Below, in pieces: positions 20,413-33,737 of a DNA stretch of 64,000 nucleotides. Positions within the stretch are counted from its first letter, which is position 1; every line of letters starts with the position of its first letter. The stretch is from Stramonita haemastoma (Eukaryota; Mollusca; Gastropoda; Neogastropoda; Muricidae), in contig CM060328.1 in the NCBI GenBank assembly GCA_030674155.1, positions 35,949,816 to 36,013,815 of the forward strand, written 5' to 3'. The position numbers and the translations under genes are program-made. The notes beneath the pieces were generated by a model. That model saw nothing but the letters and a program-made list of their open reading frames with translations, searched no databases and was not told the origin of the DNA.

Positions 20413-22597
20413 TTTCAGTATTTTTTCCAAGACTGAACTTCTTTTTTTTTAACTATAGCCAGCACATACATGACAGTCTATCAAATAGTTATAGCAAACA
20501 AAGACATATTACACTATAGGCAAATACCTGAAATACACACTACATGAGTAACGGTGCAAAGCAACCAACATTTTACAGTGAGGGATAGTACAGTGGATGA
20601 GCTTGGGGAGAGATGTGACCTCTTTCTCTACTAAAAAGTGGGGGATCAGGGGGCACAGCCCTTTTTCAAAATGTAGACAAACTTTCTCGTGAAATGAAAA
20701 CCTATTGTGTGTGAAAATATCTGGAATCTCTTTACTGTCTAAAAATAACTGCAGTCAAGGGGGAAAAAATGCTGGCAGCATTGTTGTGTAATCCTGAGCA
20801 GGAAGTCTTTCAAAACATGTGGGATTGGGAGCATAGGACTGAAGACTTTTTCTCCATTAGATATGCGCAGGGTTCATACAGACCTTTCAGTACAAAACCC
20901 AAAGACTTTTCAAAGGGTTTTCAAGGAGACTTTTAAGACATTCCTGTATGATTCATGTAGTATTACATTTGTAGCCTACACATGCTAATTCTATTATTGA
21001 TTGCCACCAAAAATAGAATTATTAATACATATCACTGTGGGTGGGGTGTTTCAAATCTATTCACAGACTATTATAATAGCAGTCTTTTTTTTTTTTTTCA
21101 TCCAATTTGTTCTTTGTCAGGCAAGTGTCCCTAGACTGTTTTATTTGGCATTAAACTAATAACTCATGAAGGTCTCCAATGTCTGATGAATGCACATTAA
21201 TTGTGTGTGCGTCTGTGTTGTGAGAGGAGAGGTAGTTTAACTTACAATACTTTTAGCCATAACATCTGAGTTACTGTCAAATTCTTAAGCTATGTTTATG
21301 CTAGTTTTGGTAACCAGACTGTTTTATGTATATAAAAAAAAACAGTTTTCTAAAAACTGTTTACTAAGTCTAAAATAATTTAGTAAAAAAAAAAATATTA
21401 AAGAAAAACCCACACCCCAAAATCTAATAAATAAAGTTGGATGCCACATCTACTGATTCAGTTAGCAAAAGAATGCCGCATTTTGGACACAATGTCCACA
21501 TGTCGAAACCAAAAGTACAATGTTAACTCGTCTTGATTATACCAGGGGTTTTTTCCCAAAAGTACAAAATCTGCACATAATTTCATTTCAAGGCGTGGTT
21601 TTGGCACCAGTAGCATTAAATTTTGTTACTGTGTATCTGTTTGCTAGCAACTTGAGTCCAAAGTCCCAAATCTTGGTCAGACCTCGTCAGCTCTTAAAAG
21701 TTGGCTTCAACTCCACACTCCTGCCCTCCACAGCCTGCAGGAGAATTTGTGTTATCACATGCACTGCCTAAACACTGGTTTTGCTTGTTGCTGCTTCCGT
21801 AGTCTAACCTTCAAGCTCAGCTCTTGTTTGTTACACAGGATTTAACTCATAGGTATTTAAAAAAAATGTTTACTACTTGCTTTGTTGGTTTAACTGGACA
21901 CACTACACTAAAATACATCCTACAAGTGTAATTGATGGACAACTCCTGAGACTTACTGCACATGCACCAAATTAATAATTACTTTCCTTGGACACTTTGT
22001 TCTCTTCTATTCCGTGCCCATTTCGTCCACACACTAGCAGGTATTTGCTTTTTTTTTTTTTGCACAAGAATGTATCCTCGGTTTATGGTCACCATTAATG
22101 AGAACATTTTCAAAAGACAAGCCTTGGTTTTCAAGGGGGTGTCACAGGTTTGTCATTTTCAACAAAATTCAAAGTCTTCAATATAGTATATCTTTAAAAG
22201 AAAAAAAATTGAATCCAAAACTCGCCAATATGGAATTCTGTTTAAAACAGAAGGAATATCACCCATGAATTGATCCATTTCTTCTGTATCCTTTTCTTTC
22301 TTCTATTTTGTTCCTTGCCCCTGTTTTGGTTTCCCCCCTTTTGTTCTGTTCTTCCCCTTTTTCTATTTCAGCATCTTAATTTCTTTGTTGCTGATGTTGC
22401 TGCCGTTTCTGGTTTTGTTCACCATTTCTTCTTTTTTCTCTCTGCTTTTTGTTGCTTTTACTGGTTGTTCTTGTGTTTCCACCTTCTTTCTTACTTGTTA
22501 TTAACCTTCTGTTTTCTTCTTTTCCTATCTGTTTCTTTTTTTTCCTTGTTCTTATTGTGCTTTTCCTTTGTGAGTTCCTTTATATCTGGTACTAGTA

Positions 22598-23366
22598 CCG
22601 TAAAATCCCTAGCATACACCCACCCCCCCTGTGCACAGATTTAGGGCAAAATTGGGGGATTGGGCGTTTGCTAGGGATAGACCCCTTTGCACAAAGTAAT
22701 TTTTGTGCTCAACCGTAATTGAGTGAATGCAAACCCCAAAAGCATATAAGTTAGGTCGTGTGAGTAGAAGACGACCTATCCACAGAAAATTGACGGGCAC
22801 ACTCTGAAACATTCCCACCTGCTTCATTATCCAGATACTGGAGGGCTTCCAATTTGAAAGATACAGTGTAAGACTGTCGCTTTGGCATTTTGCAAAAATG
22901 GCACAGAGAGATTCAAGAACCAACTTATGGCCATCAGGAAGCATCATCAAAGTACCCTACGTCACTGACAGACAAAAGACGTCAGTGGAAAAAAGCAGTG
23001 ATGTACTTGTACTTTGATGATGCTTCCTGATGGCCGTAAGTTGGTTCTTGAATCTCTCTGTGTCATTTTTGCAAAATGCCAAAGCGACAGTCTTACACTG
23101 TATCTTTCTAATTGGAAGCCCTCCAGTATCTGGATAATGAAGCAGGTGGGAATGTTTCGGAGTGTGCCCGTGAATTTTCTGTGGATAGGTCGTCTTCTAC
23201 TCACACGACCTAACTTATATGCTTTTGGGGTTTGCATTCACTCAATTACGGTTGAGCACAAAAATTACTTTGTGCAAAGGGGTCCATCCCTAGCAAACGC
23301 CCAACCCCCCAATTTTGCCCTAAATCTGTGCACAGGGGGGGTGGGTGTATGCTAGGGATTTTACGG
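22598..23366. mobile_element. Palindromic pogo-like element at the palindrome axis
   Basis: Both ends are the same transposon end: CCGTAAAATCCCTAGCATA at 22598-22616 and its complement at 23348-23366, each followed by TA. Unlike the 17.1 kb element, the true 5' end (the 17115-17340 region) is absent. Instead, the transposase start occurs twice head to head (minus strand near 22.78-22.89 kb and plus strand from 23.08 kb) around a ~53 bp unpaired spacer (about 22957-23009). The spacer matches the complement of about 17345-17400. The midpoint, about 22982, is the axis of the whole palindrome. Confidence 0.85.
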
Positions 23367-25424
23367 TACTAGTACTAGATATAAAGGAACTCACAAAGGA
23401 AAAGCACAATAAGAACAAGGAAAAAAAAAAGAAACAGATAGGAAAAGAAGAAAACAGAAGGTTAATAACAAGAAAGAAAGAAGGTGGAAACACAAGAACA
23501 ACCAGTAAAAGCAACAAAAAGCAGAGAGAAAAAAGAAGAAATGGTGAACAAAACCAGAAACGGCAGCAACATCAGCAACAAAGAAATTAAGATGCTGAAA
23601 TAGAAAAAGGGGAAGAACAGAACAAAAGGGGGGAAACCAAAACAGGGGCAAGGAACAAAATAGAAGAAAGAAAAGGATACAGAAGAAATGGATCAATTCA
23701 TGGGTGATATTCCTTCTGTTTTAAACAGAATTCCATATTGGCGAGTTTTGGATTAAATTTTTTTTCTTTTAAAGATATACTATATCAAAGACTTTAAGTT
23801 TTGTTGACAATGACAACCTGTGACAGCCCCTTGAAAACCAAGGCTTGTCTATTGAAAGTGTTCTCATTAATGATGACAATAAACTGAGAATACATTCTTG
23901 TGCACACAAAAAAAGCAAATACCTGCTAGTGTGTGGACGAAATGGGCACGGAATAGAAGAGGACAAAGTGTCCAAGGAAAGTTATTATTAATTTGGTGCA
24001 TGTGCAGAAAGTCTCAGGAGTTGTCCATCAATTACACTTGTAGGATGTATTTTAGTGTAGTGTGTCCAGTTAAAACCAACAAAGCAAGTAAAAAAAAAAC
24101 CCAAACAAACCCCTATGTGTTAAGTTCTGTGTAACAAACAAGAGCTGAGCTTGAAGGTTAGACTACGGAAGCAGCAACAAGCAAAACCAGTGTTTAGGCA
24201 GTGCATGTGATGACACAAATTCTCCTGCAGGCCATGGTGAGCCTGAGTGTGAAGTTGAAGTGAACTTTTAAGAGCTGACGAGGTCTGACCAAGATTGAGC
24301 ACTTTGGACTTAGTTGCTAGCAAACAGATACAGAGGAACAAAATTTGATGCAACTGGTGCTAAATACACGCCTTGAAATGAAATTACATGCAGATTTTGT
24401 ACTTATGGGGAAAAAAACCCTGATAAGACCAAGACGAGTTAACATTGTACTTTTGGTTTCCACATGTGGACATTGTGTCCAAAATGCGGCATTCTTTTGC
24501 TGACTGAATCAGTAGATGTGGCATCCAACTTTATTTATTAGATTTTGGGGTGTGTGTTTTTCTTTAATATTTTTTTTTTTACTAAATTATTTTAGACTTA
24601 GTAAACAGTTTTTAGAAAACTGTTTTTTTTTTATATACATAAAACAGTCTGGTTACCAAAACTAGCATAAACATAGCTTAAGAATTTGACAGTAACTCAG
24701 ATGTTATGGCTAAAAGTATTGTAAGTTAAACTACCTCTCCTCTCACAACACAGACGCACACACAATTAATGTGCATTCATCAGACATTGGAGACCTTCAT
24801 GAATTATTAGTTTAATGCCAAATAAAACAGTCTAGGGACACTTGCCTGACAAAGAACAAATTGAATTAAAAAAAAAAAAGATTGCTATTATAATAGTCTG
24901 TGAGTAGATTTGAAACACCCCCCCACCCCCACCCCCAGTGATATGTATTAATAATTCTATTTTTGGTGGCAATCTAAAATAGAATTAGCATGTGTAGGCT
25001 ACAAATGTAATACTACATGAATCATACAGGAATGTCTTAAAAGTCTCCTTGAAAACCCTTTGAAAAGTCTTTGGGTTTTGTACTGAAAGGTCTGTATGAA
25101 CCCTACACATATCTAATGGAGAAAAAGTCTTCAGGCCTATGCTCCCAATCCCACATGTTTTGAAAGACTTCCTGCTCAGGATTACACAACAATGCTGCCA
25201 GCATTTTTTCCCCCTTGACTGCAGTTATTTTTAGACAGTAAAGAGATTCCAGATATTTTCACACACAATAGGTTTTCATTTCACGAGAAAGTTCGTCTAT
25301 ATTTTGAAAAAGGGCTGTGCCCCCTGATCCCCCACTTTTTAGTAGAGAAAGAGGTCACATCTCTCCCCAAGCTCATCCACTGTACTATCCCGCATTGTAA
25401 AATGTTCGTTGCTTTGCACTGTTT

Positions 25425-25732
25425 TTTAAAATTTTTTTTTTTATACCACTTTATGTCACAGCAGATTTTTCTGCGTGAAATTCGGGCTGCTCTCCCTGGG
25501 GAGAGCGCGTCACAACAAGTGCAGCGCCTACCCATTTTTTTTTCCCCCTCAGCGGATGGTGTCTAAACACGACACCTGTGTGCATGCTGTTTTTTTTTTC
25601 ATACTTGTCATCTGTTCCCACCGACACACGATGGCTTGCTCTTCCGAAAAGCAGAATGAGTTTTAATGAGTGCGTAAGATGTTCTGCATGCGTTCGTATA
25701 CGGGGTCTCTGTTTATAGTCTCATCTGAATGT
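25425..25732 (-). mobile_element. SINE-A-family insertion private to the right arm
   Basis: Begins in a T/A-rich tail, then 'gggctgctctccctggggag' and 'agcgcctaccc', then a SINE-A body ('cacacgatggct', 'cggggtctctgtttatagtc', 'tcatctg'). The left arm has continuous sequence at the same place (20535-20560), so the insertion postdates the inverted duplication. The front part resembles a SINE-associated sequence I recall from snail genomes. Confidence 0.75.
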
Positions 25733-25867
25733 AGTGTGTACTTCAGGTATTTGCTTATAGTGTTATACATCTTTGTTTGCTATGACTATTCGATAGACTG
25801 TCATGTATGTGCTAGCTAAGGTTAAAAAAGAAAAAAAAAGTTAAGTATTGGAAAAAAATACTGAAAA

Positions 25868-26165
25868 TCACCCCCGACATTGTTGCCTTCAGGGACTCCT
25901 TTTTCAGTGCCCCAACCACAAAACAGACAGAAAACAACATTCTTTTTGCCATTGTTGCCTTCAGGGACTCCTTTTTCAGTGCCCCAACCACAAAACAGAC
26001 AGAAAACAACATTCTTTTTTGCCATTGTTGCCTTCAGGGACTCCTTTTTCAGTGCCCCAACCACAAAACAGACAGAAAACAACATTCTTCTGCCATTGTT
26101 GCCTTCAGGGACTCCTTTTTCAGTGCCCCAACCACAAAACAGACAGAAAACAAAATTCTTTTTTG
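25868..26165 (+). repeat. ~72 bp tandem unit, four copies
   Basis: The unit includes 'gccattgttgccttcaggga' and 'cagtgccccaaccacaaaac'. Poly-T length differs between copies and shifts the reading frame, which rules out a conserved repeat protein. Confidence 0.92.
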
Positions 26166-26584
26166 CCAGTAATCACTCAAATTCTAAATTCACAAAAACA
26201 CTGACTACCCAGTTTCACATTTCTCTGATATACTTGCCAGATTCTTATTGTCATGAGTGCAGTCAATATACATATAAGCATAAATGTGCGTGTGTCATTA
26301 TATGCACAGACAGATGTGCATAAGCATGCATGTGAGTGTAATGTGTTGGTAAGTGGGTGGATGTGGGCATATTTTTGGGTGTGGGTATGTGTTGTTACCT
26401 TCATTCTATAGATAAAACTTGTGTCTGAGTTGTTATCATTTTTCTCTCTCTTTTTTTCCCCTTCAATATCTATATGCTTGTATCAACTTGAAGCACTGTG
26501 TGTTTGTGTGTGCGCACATGTGCCTGTGTACACACAAGCTCATGCAAATAAGAATATCTTATTTCTAGTTCATGATGATTTTGG

Positions 26585-26633
26585 AACATATACATATATA
26601 TATAAATATATATAAAAATATAATATAAATATA

Positions 26634-26668
<35 letters not shown>
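26585..26668. repeat. (TA)n-rich run, right arm
   Basis: Imperfect TA/ATAA run, the counterpart of 19717-19862. Confidence 0.93.
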
Positions 26669-26669
<1 letters not shown>

Positions 26670-26671
26670 GG

Positions 26672-26725
26672 GGACAGGGCAGCTCAAAGGTCAGAGTACT
26701 CGCTTTACCCCAGCCAATGTTGATG
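26672..26725 (+). mobile_element. SINE-D head fragment, right arm
   Basis: 'gggcagctcaaaggtcagag' then 'ccccagccaatgttgatga', the mirror of 19660-19716. Confidence 0.65.
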
Positions 26726-26924
26726 AAGCAATAAGTGATGGTTTCATATTTCAAGAAAATATCGATAATCCCACAATATTTTCTTAAAATATGAAACAAT
26801 AACCACAGAAAATGGTGCAAAACAGCATCAATGTTTCATGACTTCTATGCAGAAAATACCTTCTTTTTAACAGAAATGCCTACATATATACCAATGCATA
26901 TATATACATAGCATCGAGGGTGGG

Positions 26925-27190
26925 ACACCCTAGTGATCAGAACATTGCAGTTGTGATCTGATGGTTTGGGATAAACGACTCCTCTCCCCAAATGTCCTTC
27001 ATGTGAGACTATAGACCATGGTCCCATGAGCAAATGCATGCAGAAAATATTGCCTTTCAGACAAGTAGTCCATTTTGTGCTGGTAGGAATGAATGACAAA
27101 TTTTTCAAAATGCATCCACACATGGTTCTGGGTGCAAATGCAAGTGCTGGTAGGAACTGATGATAAATTTGTTGAAAATGCATCCACATA
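26925..27190 (+). mobile_element. SINE-A copy in palindrome 1, right arm
   Basis: Mirror copy of 19190-19450. Head near 26928 ('accctagtgatcagaacatt'), then 'gtccttcatgtgagactata' and 'ccattttgtgctggtaggaa'. Confidence 0.65.
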
Positions 27191-27395
27191 TGTGACCTTC
27201 CAGCACATAAAGAGTTGCTTCTCATCATCCGTTTTTTTTGCATATTTTATATGATTCTAGATGTACTTTGAATGCTCTTTCTACTGGTGAAAACCCCATC
27301 CAAATCGATTAGTTTTTGAGATACAGGGTTTAGAAGGGGGTTTACCTGAAAGCGGCCATTTTGAGAAAATGAAGAAAAACTGAATTACAATTTTA

Positions 27396-28285
27396 ATGTT
27401 AACTTTTCCTTAGCAACCAATGTTCAATCTTTTATGAAACTCTACAAGCTGGTTGAGTACACACAGAAATACATACTTACTAAGTTTTGTGGTCATATAG
27501 GAATTTTCTCAAATATTAAACTTATTTTAATGGGTGACTACCCCTGGCCCTTGGCGCTCATTTTGGCTGATTATTTATCTCAGGTTCTACAAAATATTTT
27601 GCAATAAAATTTAATACAGAAAGAGAAAACATTATTTAAAGCTAGAATATTGAGTTTCAACAGTGAATATCGTGGTTAAATATTTTTATGATTAAAAAAA
27701 ATATTCTATTTTGTGAAAAACAGGTACATCCCCTCATCTACAAATAGCTAATGTATGGAATGTTGAAACTAAAATTATTACAAAGGTAAAGGATATGAAT
27801 AGAAAGGTACTATGGACAGAAATTTGGATATATGTATAAATTCACATAGGTGCGGACAACACCAATCTGGATTTTACTTAAAATCAACAAATTAACATTA
27901 CCAAATCTAACCATGCTTAAAATTAAAACCTTGATAAGACCAAAATTTTTTTCAATAATTGCATTTCTCTCAGAAGCCATTTTTGCATCTACATGCAAGG
28001 TTTCAGGGGAATTCTTACTATAGAATTTGCACAGTAAATGAGGCAATATTGTAGATATTGAAAATTAATCAAACATGTGAACATGCGCAAAACCCTAGTC
28101 TCTTCCCATAACCAGAATTAGACTCTGAAAACTCATCATTCTTACACTGTAATTTCTTTAACCACAGCTTTGAACAACACTAACATATGCTTTAAAAACT
28201 TATTAAACCTATAATGTACACATTAAACAAACTCATATATGTACACAATCCTACAATAACTAAGTTACAGGAAACAAAAAATTAA
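27396..28285. other. AT-rich unannotated interval
   Basis: No repeat shared with the rest of the window and no convincing coding frame. The longest minus-strand frame (27810-28046, 78 codons) has no recognisable motif. One of the few possibly single-copy stretches. Confidence 0.5.
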
Positions 28286-28289
28286 TAAG

Positions 28290-28566
28290 TTTAAAGTCTG
28301 TCCACGCCTAGCTCATCCGAGTTGCTTATCCGGTTTCTGTGGCGCTAAGCGACTAGGAGTCATAACTCCCCCCTGGATAGTACGCCAGTCATCGCAGGTT
28401 CCCACCTGAACACAAGATTGGTACCTCACTTTTAACCTGGTGGGTGAGAAATAGCCCGTAAAGTGCGCTTTCCAAGGGCAACGCCATAAGCCGACAGCTG
28501 GATCGAACCCGCAACCGTTAGATTACGAGTCCAACGCCCTAACACTCGACTACCGCGGCGGGCCAG
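28290..28566 (-). mobile_element. SINE-C copy, diverged
   Basis: Same architecture as 11631-11929 on the minus strand: a tRNA-like head near 28566 ending with 'gcgggttcgatcc', then the 'caggggggagtt' body and 'agtcgcttagcgccacagaa'. Several small deletions. I could not define a target duplication. Confidence 0.85.
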
Positions 28567-29567
28567 ACCCAGGACATGAGTAAAAATTTAACAATTGAAA
28601 CAATTCAACCCTTTATGTCCTCTGTTAAAGGAAATTGTTTAGCAAATGATTAAAACTTTATCTAAACACTAGTAAGAAATCGAGAAATTTAAACATACAA
28701 AATAAGTGTAACATTGTTAACAACACATCACACACAAAAATGCATCCACATCAACTAATGCACGCACACACACATGCACGCACACACCCCTTTACTAAAA
28801 GAAATCTGTTTAATAACAATGAAATTACTTCCACACTTATAAGTTTAAACATCTATAAATTTCGATAAATTTGAATGCACATGATAAAAGTTAACATTAT
28901 TAAACACAACAACAAAACAACCAACGTACACAACACACACTACTCCTTAGCTACGTAGCTGAACACAACACACGAACATCATCACTCAACACACATTACA
29001 TACACCTCTAGAAGAGATATTTGTTAACAAGGAAAAAAATATATTCAACACTACTAAAGATTAAGACATCTATAAAATTGAATACACATGATTAAAGGTA
29101 ACATTTGTTAAAGACACACACACTCTCAGACAAACAGCACAGCACGGCACGCATGCACGCGCCACACACACTGCATCAATGGAATCAACTACGCTAAAAA
29201 TAATCAAACAACATAAAATTGGCTGTTGAACATTAAGATGAGACTGATGAGCTATATCAAAAATAGGAGATAAAAATATGGCTTTAAAATTATCATTCTG
29301 CTCAAAGTAGAGTCCGACATTCAGATGTCCACTGACACAGCCCAGCAACCACTGTGCACCCCCACCTCCCTCCCTCAGCCGCAAACCCAACCCCTGGTCA
29401 CACCCCGCCACCAAGCAAGCCGCCATCACAGGTACATGGTACAAACAATAGGCATAACCATGTGCGCGTTTGCTTGCTTGCATTCATGCGCACACACACA
29501 CACAAATCACACACACACACAAAATCACACACACACACAAAATCACACACACACACACACACACAAA
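28567..29567. other. AT-rich interval with CA-rich patches
   Basis: No gene recognised. CA/CG-rich 'cacacacatgcacgcac' patches occur near 28.76 and 29.15 kb, and interrupted (CA)n with 'aaatc' at 29488-29567. The minus-strand frame 29070-29483 covers this sequence but shows no domain. Confidence 0.5.
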
Positions 29568-30679
29568 ATCATGAAAAGACATGAAAAAAGTTTGCAAAAT
29601 ATTTTTTGAGAGTTCGGACATACCTTTAATAAACAGGAAAAAAGAGAACAAAGATCATCTACAGACTTCACAGAAAATCAGCAAAATGTAGACAAAGTGA
29701 CAGTTGTGATGTACGTTACATAGTTTCCACTTGGTACTGCTCGTTTAGATAAAATAGCCAGGTTTCATGCAAAGAATGAGGCCATCAATACAGACACCTA
29801 ACATCATATTTCCAGTATTAGACTTGAAAACAACTTCTCTGTGTCCTGTATATAAGCTCACATCTAGGTGGAGACCATAACACATGCAACATTGCGGCTG
29901 AACAATTTTTGGCTAACAGTGGTAGTGCTGCAGCATGGAGGTGTCTTGATTTATTTCATTAAAATTGTTAAAAGCTTGCTTTCTATAACAGTGATTATCA
30001 CTGGGGCATTGGTATATTTATGTAATTGAGAAATGTGTACAGTATGTGAAACCCTAATGGGAAACCATTCTTTGGTTCTATCAAGCAGTATCAGAATAAA
30101 TCACTGTTTGTATATTTTGATAGTCTTGATGCATTATCTTTTCTCAATAGTCTTAATTTTAGTTTGCAGGACTTAACAATTAGGCATAAATGCAAGCAAT
30201 AACTGTTGTGGATTTTGAGCAGTTTATCCAAATTGGCTGGATTCTTTTAAAAAAAAATCTTTTGATTTCAGTGAATATGAAATTTCTGTTGTTAAACATC
30301 ACAGGTACAAGTGGAAACAGACTTACTGAACTGATTTCTCCTTGCACTGATTCATCCTTTCGTCTAGTCTTTTCTCAGTTTCCTGGAAGTTTTAAGTGGA
30401 GGGGGAGAAGATTACTAAATCAAGTCATGCTGAGAATCCATCCTGATCCTTGATTACATTTTCACAACCTGAACATTTAAAGTCCCTGCTTTGGTATAGC
30501 TTTCAAGCAGTGAAAATGGCTGCAAGAGACACAGGTTGTAGTTGACCACCTAAGCAATGTCACCAATGAAAGTTGAACTGCTGATCAGGGACAGAAGGTG
30601 AGGAGTGAAGCGCCATGTTGTCACCTCAAGGACCAAGAACAGCATGGTCTGTCAGCAGGTGGGGCAGGATCAGCAGACT

Positions 30680-30893
30680 TCAGCTTCCACTGCTGGCTAG
30701 GATTGGGGATGGCAGACATGTATCAGCTTCCACTGCTGGCTAGGATTGGGGATGGAAGACATGTATCAGCTTCCACTGCTGGCTAGGATTGGGGATGGAA
30801 GACATGCATCAGCTTCCACTGCTGGCTAGGATTGGGGATGGAAGACATGTATCAGCTTCCACTGCTGGCTAGGATTGGGGATGGAAGACATGC
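30680..30893 (+). repeat. 43 bp minisatellite, five copies
   Basis: The unit contains 'cagcttccactgctggctag' and 'gattggggatggaagacatg'. About five copies here; about seven in the mirror position. Confidence 0.93.
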
Positions 30894-31373
30894 ATAAGCT
30901 GTCCTGTTCAATGGAAATGTACACATGAAATTTAAAAAAGAAATAAGTTTACTTGCATTCATTTAAGGAGTGATACAACTGTCACTACTACATGTTGTGC
31001 AATTTTTAAGTTGAGAGTCCAGCTGTTGATTAGGTGGTGATTCCAGCTGTCTTCAAAAATACATCTGACATGTAATTAATTCTGATGAATGGGAATACAA
31101 GTTAGTTTATATGCATGTTTGATTTTGATGATGGAATTTCTGCTGGAGTTTTGAAGATTTGTTCATCATATTTCTGTTGAAAATAACAAAAATGAAACTA
31201 ATGCAAAGCAGCTTGAATTACTCTATCATTTTTTCAAAAATGAAACTAATGCAAAGCAGCTTGAATTACTCTATCTTTTTTTTTTTTTTTTTAAAGCATA
31301 TGATGAAATTTGATTGACTGATAGATGACGACAATGATGTTAAAGGATTTGTTTTGCTGAGAAAGAGAAAGCC

Positions 31374-31376
<3 letters not shown>

Positions 31377-31470
<94 letters not shown>
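31377..31470. repeat. (GA)n microsatellite, private to left arm
   Basis: A pure GA run of about 90 bp. The mirrored position (about 33.93 kb) has only a short CT tract, so the expansion came after the inverted duplication. Confidence 0.95.
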
Positions 31471-32625
31471 GGGGAGAGAGAGACACACACACACACACAG
31501 AAAGACAGACAGTCAGAGGGAGGGAGAGGGGAATGGAAGGGAAGAACTCAGGACAGGTCTGGGACACAGACAATAAGCAGACAGATTGTACTAATGTGTA
31601 GATCAAAGCAGAAGGGGGCGTGTTGGTGCTGGGGGTAGTGATGAAAGCTTCCCATTCTACTCTGCTCTCCACTTTCCTACCGTCCCCTTCCTCCCTCTGC
31701 ATTTAGATCTACCGTCCTGCCCAGTAATGAAACTCGATACCCATTGTTGTTGGTACTATACACATGGCCTTAACAGCCCCCTCCCCCTTCCCTTTTTCTA
31801 GTAAGAAAGTTTTACCCCGACCCTTTGCATTCTGAAAACACTGGACTTCTCTCACAGCGCGACTTTTCAAAACTCTTAAATTAAAACAGTAAAGTAAAAT
31901 ACAAATAAATCAAGGCTAGTATAGAAGTGAGAAGATGAAGAACAATATGAAGAGAAACCAGAAGGGTGAAACTTACTTTAAAAAAAAAAGTGAGTGAAAA
32001 GTTAGGGTTGTTATAAGTGCATGTGCCTGTATCCATCTTTCCCATAATTTGTTGCCCCCCCCCCCCCACCCCCGATATTTTTTTTCTTTTTACATACTTA
32101 CTTGAATGTGATTTTTTTTTTAATCATTTTTTCATAAATACTTTGTTTCTTGTTGAGATTAAATTTTTATTCTATTTTATTCATTTTCCTAAAAAAAAAT
32201 CTGTTCAGGACAATTTGAAGGCAGTCTGACAATTAACACATGATGATGACGATTGTGCATGCCCGAGTTTGAGAGAAGTAGTAGACTCAGAGAGAAACAG
32301 TGATAAATATAGGAGTGTGGCAAGTAGTTTCTCTCCAATGCACAAACAAGAAGTTTATCACCCTATCCATTGTTTTATCATGATGGCCACTTCAGAAGTA
32401 ATACAATGCAGAGAAGAAACAAAGAAATGCATAACATAGATCTGTGTGATGAGCCATTTTTAGAGAAGCGTGGTCAGATATATGCGTAATGAAGAAGCGG
32501 CTAGGTCATCTAAATCCTGAAGTAGATCTGAATCACTACACTGTCACCAATGAACTTTTCTGTCATCATGATAGCTAGAATGATGTTATCTTTTCTCTTG
32601 ATTTGCATTCAGGGTATTCATCTTT

Positions 32626-32732
32626 AAAGAATGGATGGATCTAGATCTATAGCTCTTGTCCCTGGTTGAAAAAGAAACAAACTACATAAAGATGATCACT
32701 ACAATGCTTGAAAAAAAAAAGGCAACATAAAG
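32626..32732. other. Unpaired centre of palindrome 2
   Basis: About 105 bp between the arms, including 'ggatggatctagatctatag'. The axis is near 32678. Confidence 0.7.
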
Positions 32733-33265
32733 ATGAATACCCTAACTGCAAATCAAGAGAAAAGATACCGTCATTCTAGCTATCTTGCTGACAGAAAAGT
32801 TAATTGGTGACACGGTAGCGATTCAGATCTATTTAGATGACAGCAACCGCTTCTTCATTTTGCACATTTCTGACCACGTTCTCTGAAAATGGCTCAGCAC
32901 TGTTTCTTCTCTATGTTGTATTACTTCTGAGTGGCCATCATGTCAAAACAATGGATAGGATGATAAACTTCTTGTTACTGCACTGCAGTGAAACTACTCT
33001 GCCACACTCCTATTTTTACCACTGTTTCTCTCTGAGTCTATTACTTCTCTCAAACACAGGCATGCATCATCATCATCACAATGTATTCATTGTTCGACTA
33101 CCTTCAAATTGTACTGACATGATTTTTTAAAAAAGATGAATGAAAAAAAATCGATTAAAAAAATCAAAATCTCAACAAGAAACAAACTGTTTATGAAGAA
33201 AAGTGTTTAGAAAATATGATAAAATTCAGCAAGAAAAATATTTGAAAAGAAAGAATATCCAAAAG

Positions 33266-33285
33266 GAGAGAGAGAGACAGAGAGA

Positions 33286-33346
<61 letters not shown>
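33266..33346. repeat. (GA)n microsatellite, private to right arm
   Basis: GA run with GAAGAG interruptions. It has no matching CT run in the left arm near 32.0 kb. Confidence 0.93.
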
Positions 33347-33348
<2 letters not shown>

Positions 33349-33717
33349 GTACAGGCACATGTACATATACAACCTTAACTTTTCATTCACTTTTAAAAAT
33401 AATTTTACTCTTCTGGCTTCTCTTCATATTGTTGTTCATTTTCTGACTTCTATACTTGCCTCAATGAACATTTTTATTATTATTATTCTTTTTTTTTTTC
33501 TTGAAGAGTTTTGAAAAGTCACGTAATGAAAGAAGTCCTAGTGTTTTCAGAATGCAAATGGTGGGGTGAAACTCTCTTGGTAGAAAATGGGGAGGATGGG
33601 GGAGGGGGGGGGATGTCAAGGCCACATGCATAGAACCAACAACAATGTGTGTCAAGCTTCATGAAAGGATAGGACTGGCAGATCTCAAAATAATGGGATG
33701 AAGGGGATCGTAAGGAA

Positions 33718-33737
33718 GGGGGGGGGGGGGGGGGGGA
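33718..33737. repeat. Poly-G run
   Basis: About 17 consecutive G bases, with C-rich stretches nearby at 33785-33800. Confidence 0.95.

Larger units (their letters stand above)
23367..27395 (-). repeat. Right arm of palindrome 1 (block S4)
   Basis: Inverted match of S3 over its whole length, ending at 'ttttgagaaaatgaagaaaa' near 27370-27395. It is about 400 bp longer than S3, mainly through a ~300 bp insertion (25425-25732), two extra 72 bp units and other indels. No gene is visible. Confidence 0.88.
29568..32625 (+). repeat. Left arm of palindrome 2
   Basis: Matched inverted by 32733-35780. Paired landmarks include 'cttcacagaaaatcagcaaa' (29.67 kb) with its complement at 35.67 kb, 'agtcatgctgagaatccatc' (30.42 kb) with 34.92 kb, and 'gcaaatcaagagaaaag'-type sequence at the inner ends. 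No gene is visible. The short 30190-30453 frame mirrors 34899-35090 and has no recognisable domain. Confidence 0.88.

Noticed and set aside
22609..22950. 113-codon minus-strand ORF and its twin at 23014-23355 as paired genes
   Set aside because: They are read in a frame offset from the MPKRQSYTV transposase frame and are mirror copies of the same transposon end.
29070..29483. 137-codon minus-strand ORF
   Set aside because: It covers CA-rich and low-complexity sequence, shows no domain, and has composition like its noncoding surroundings.
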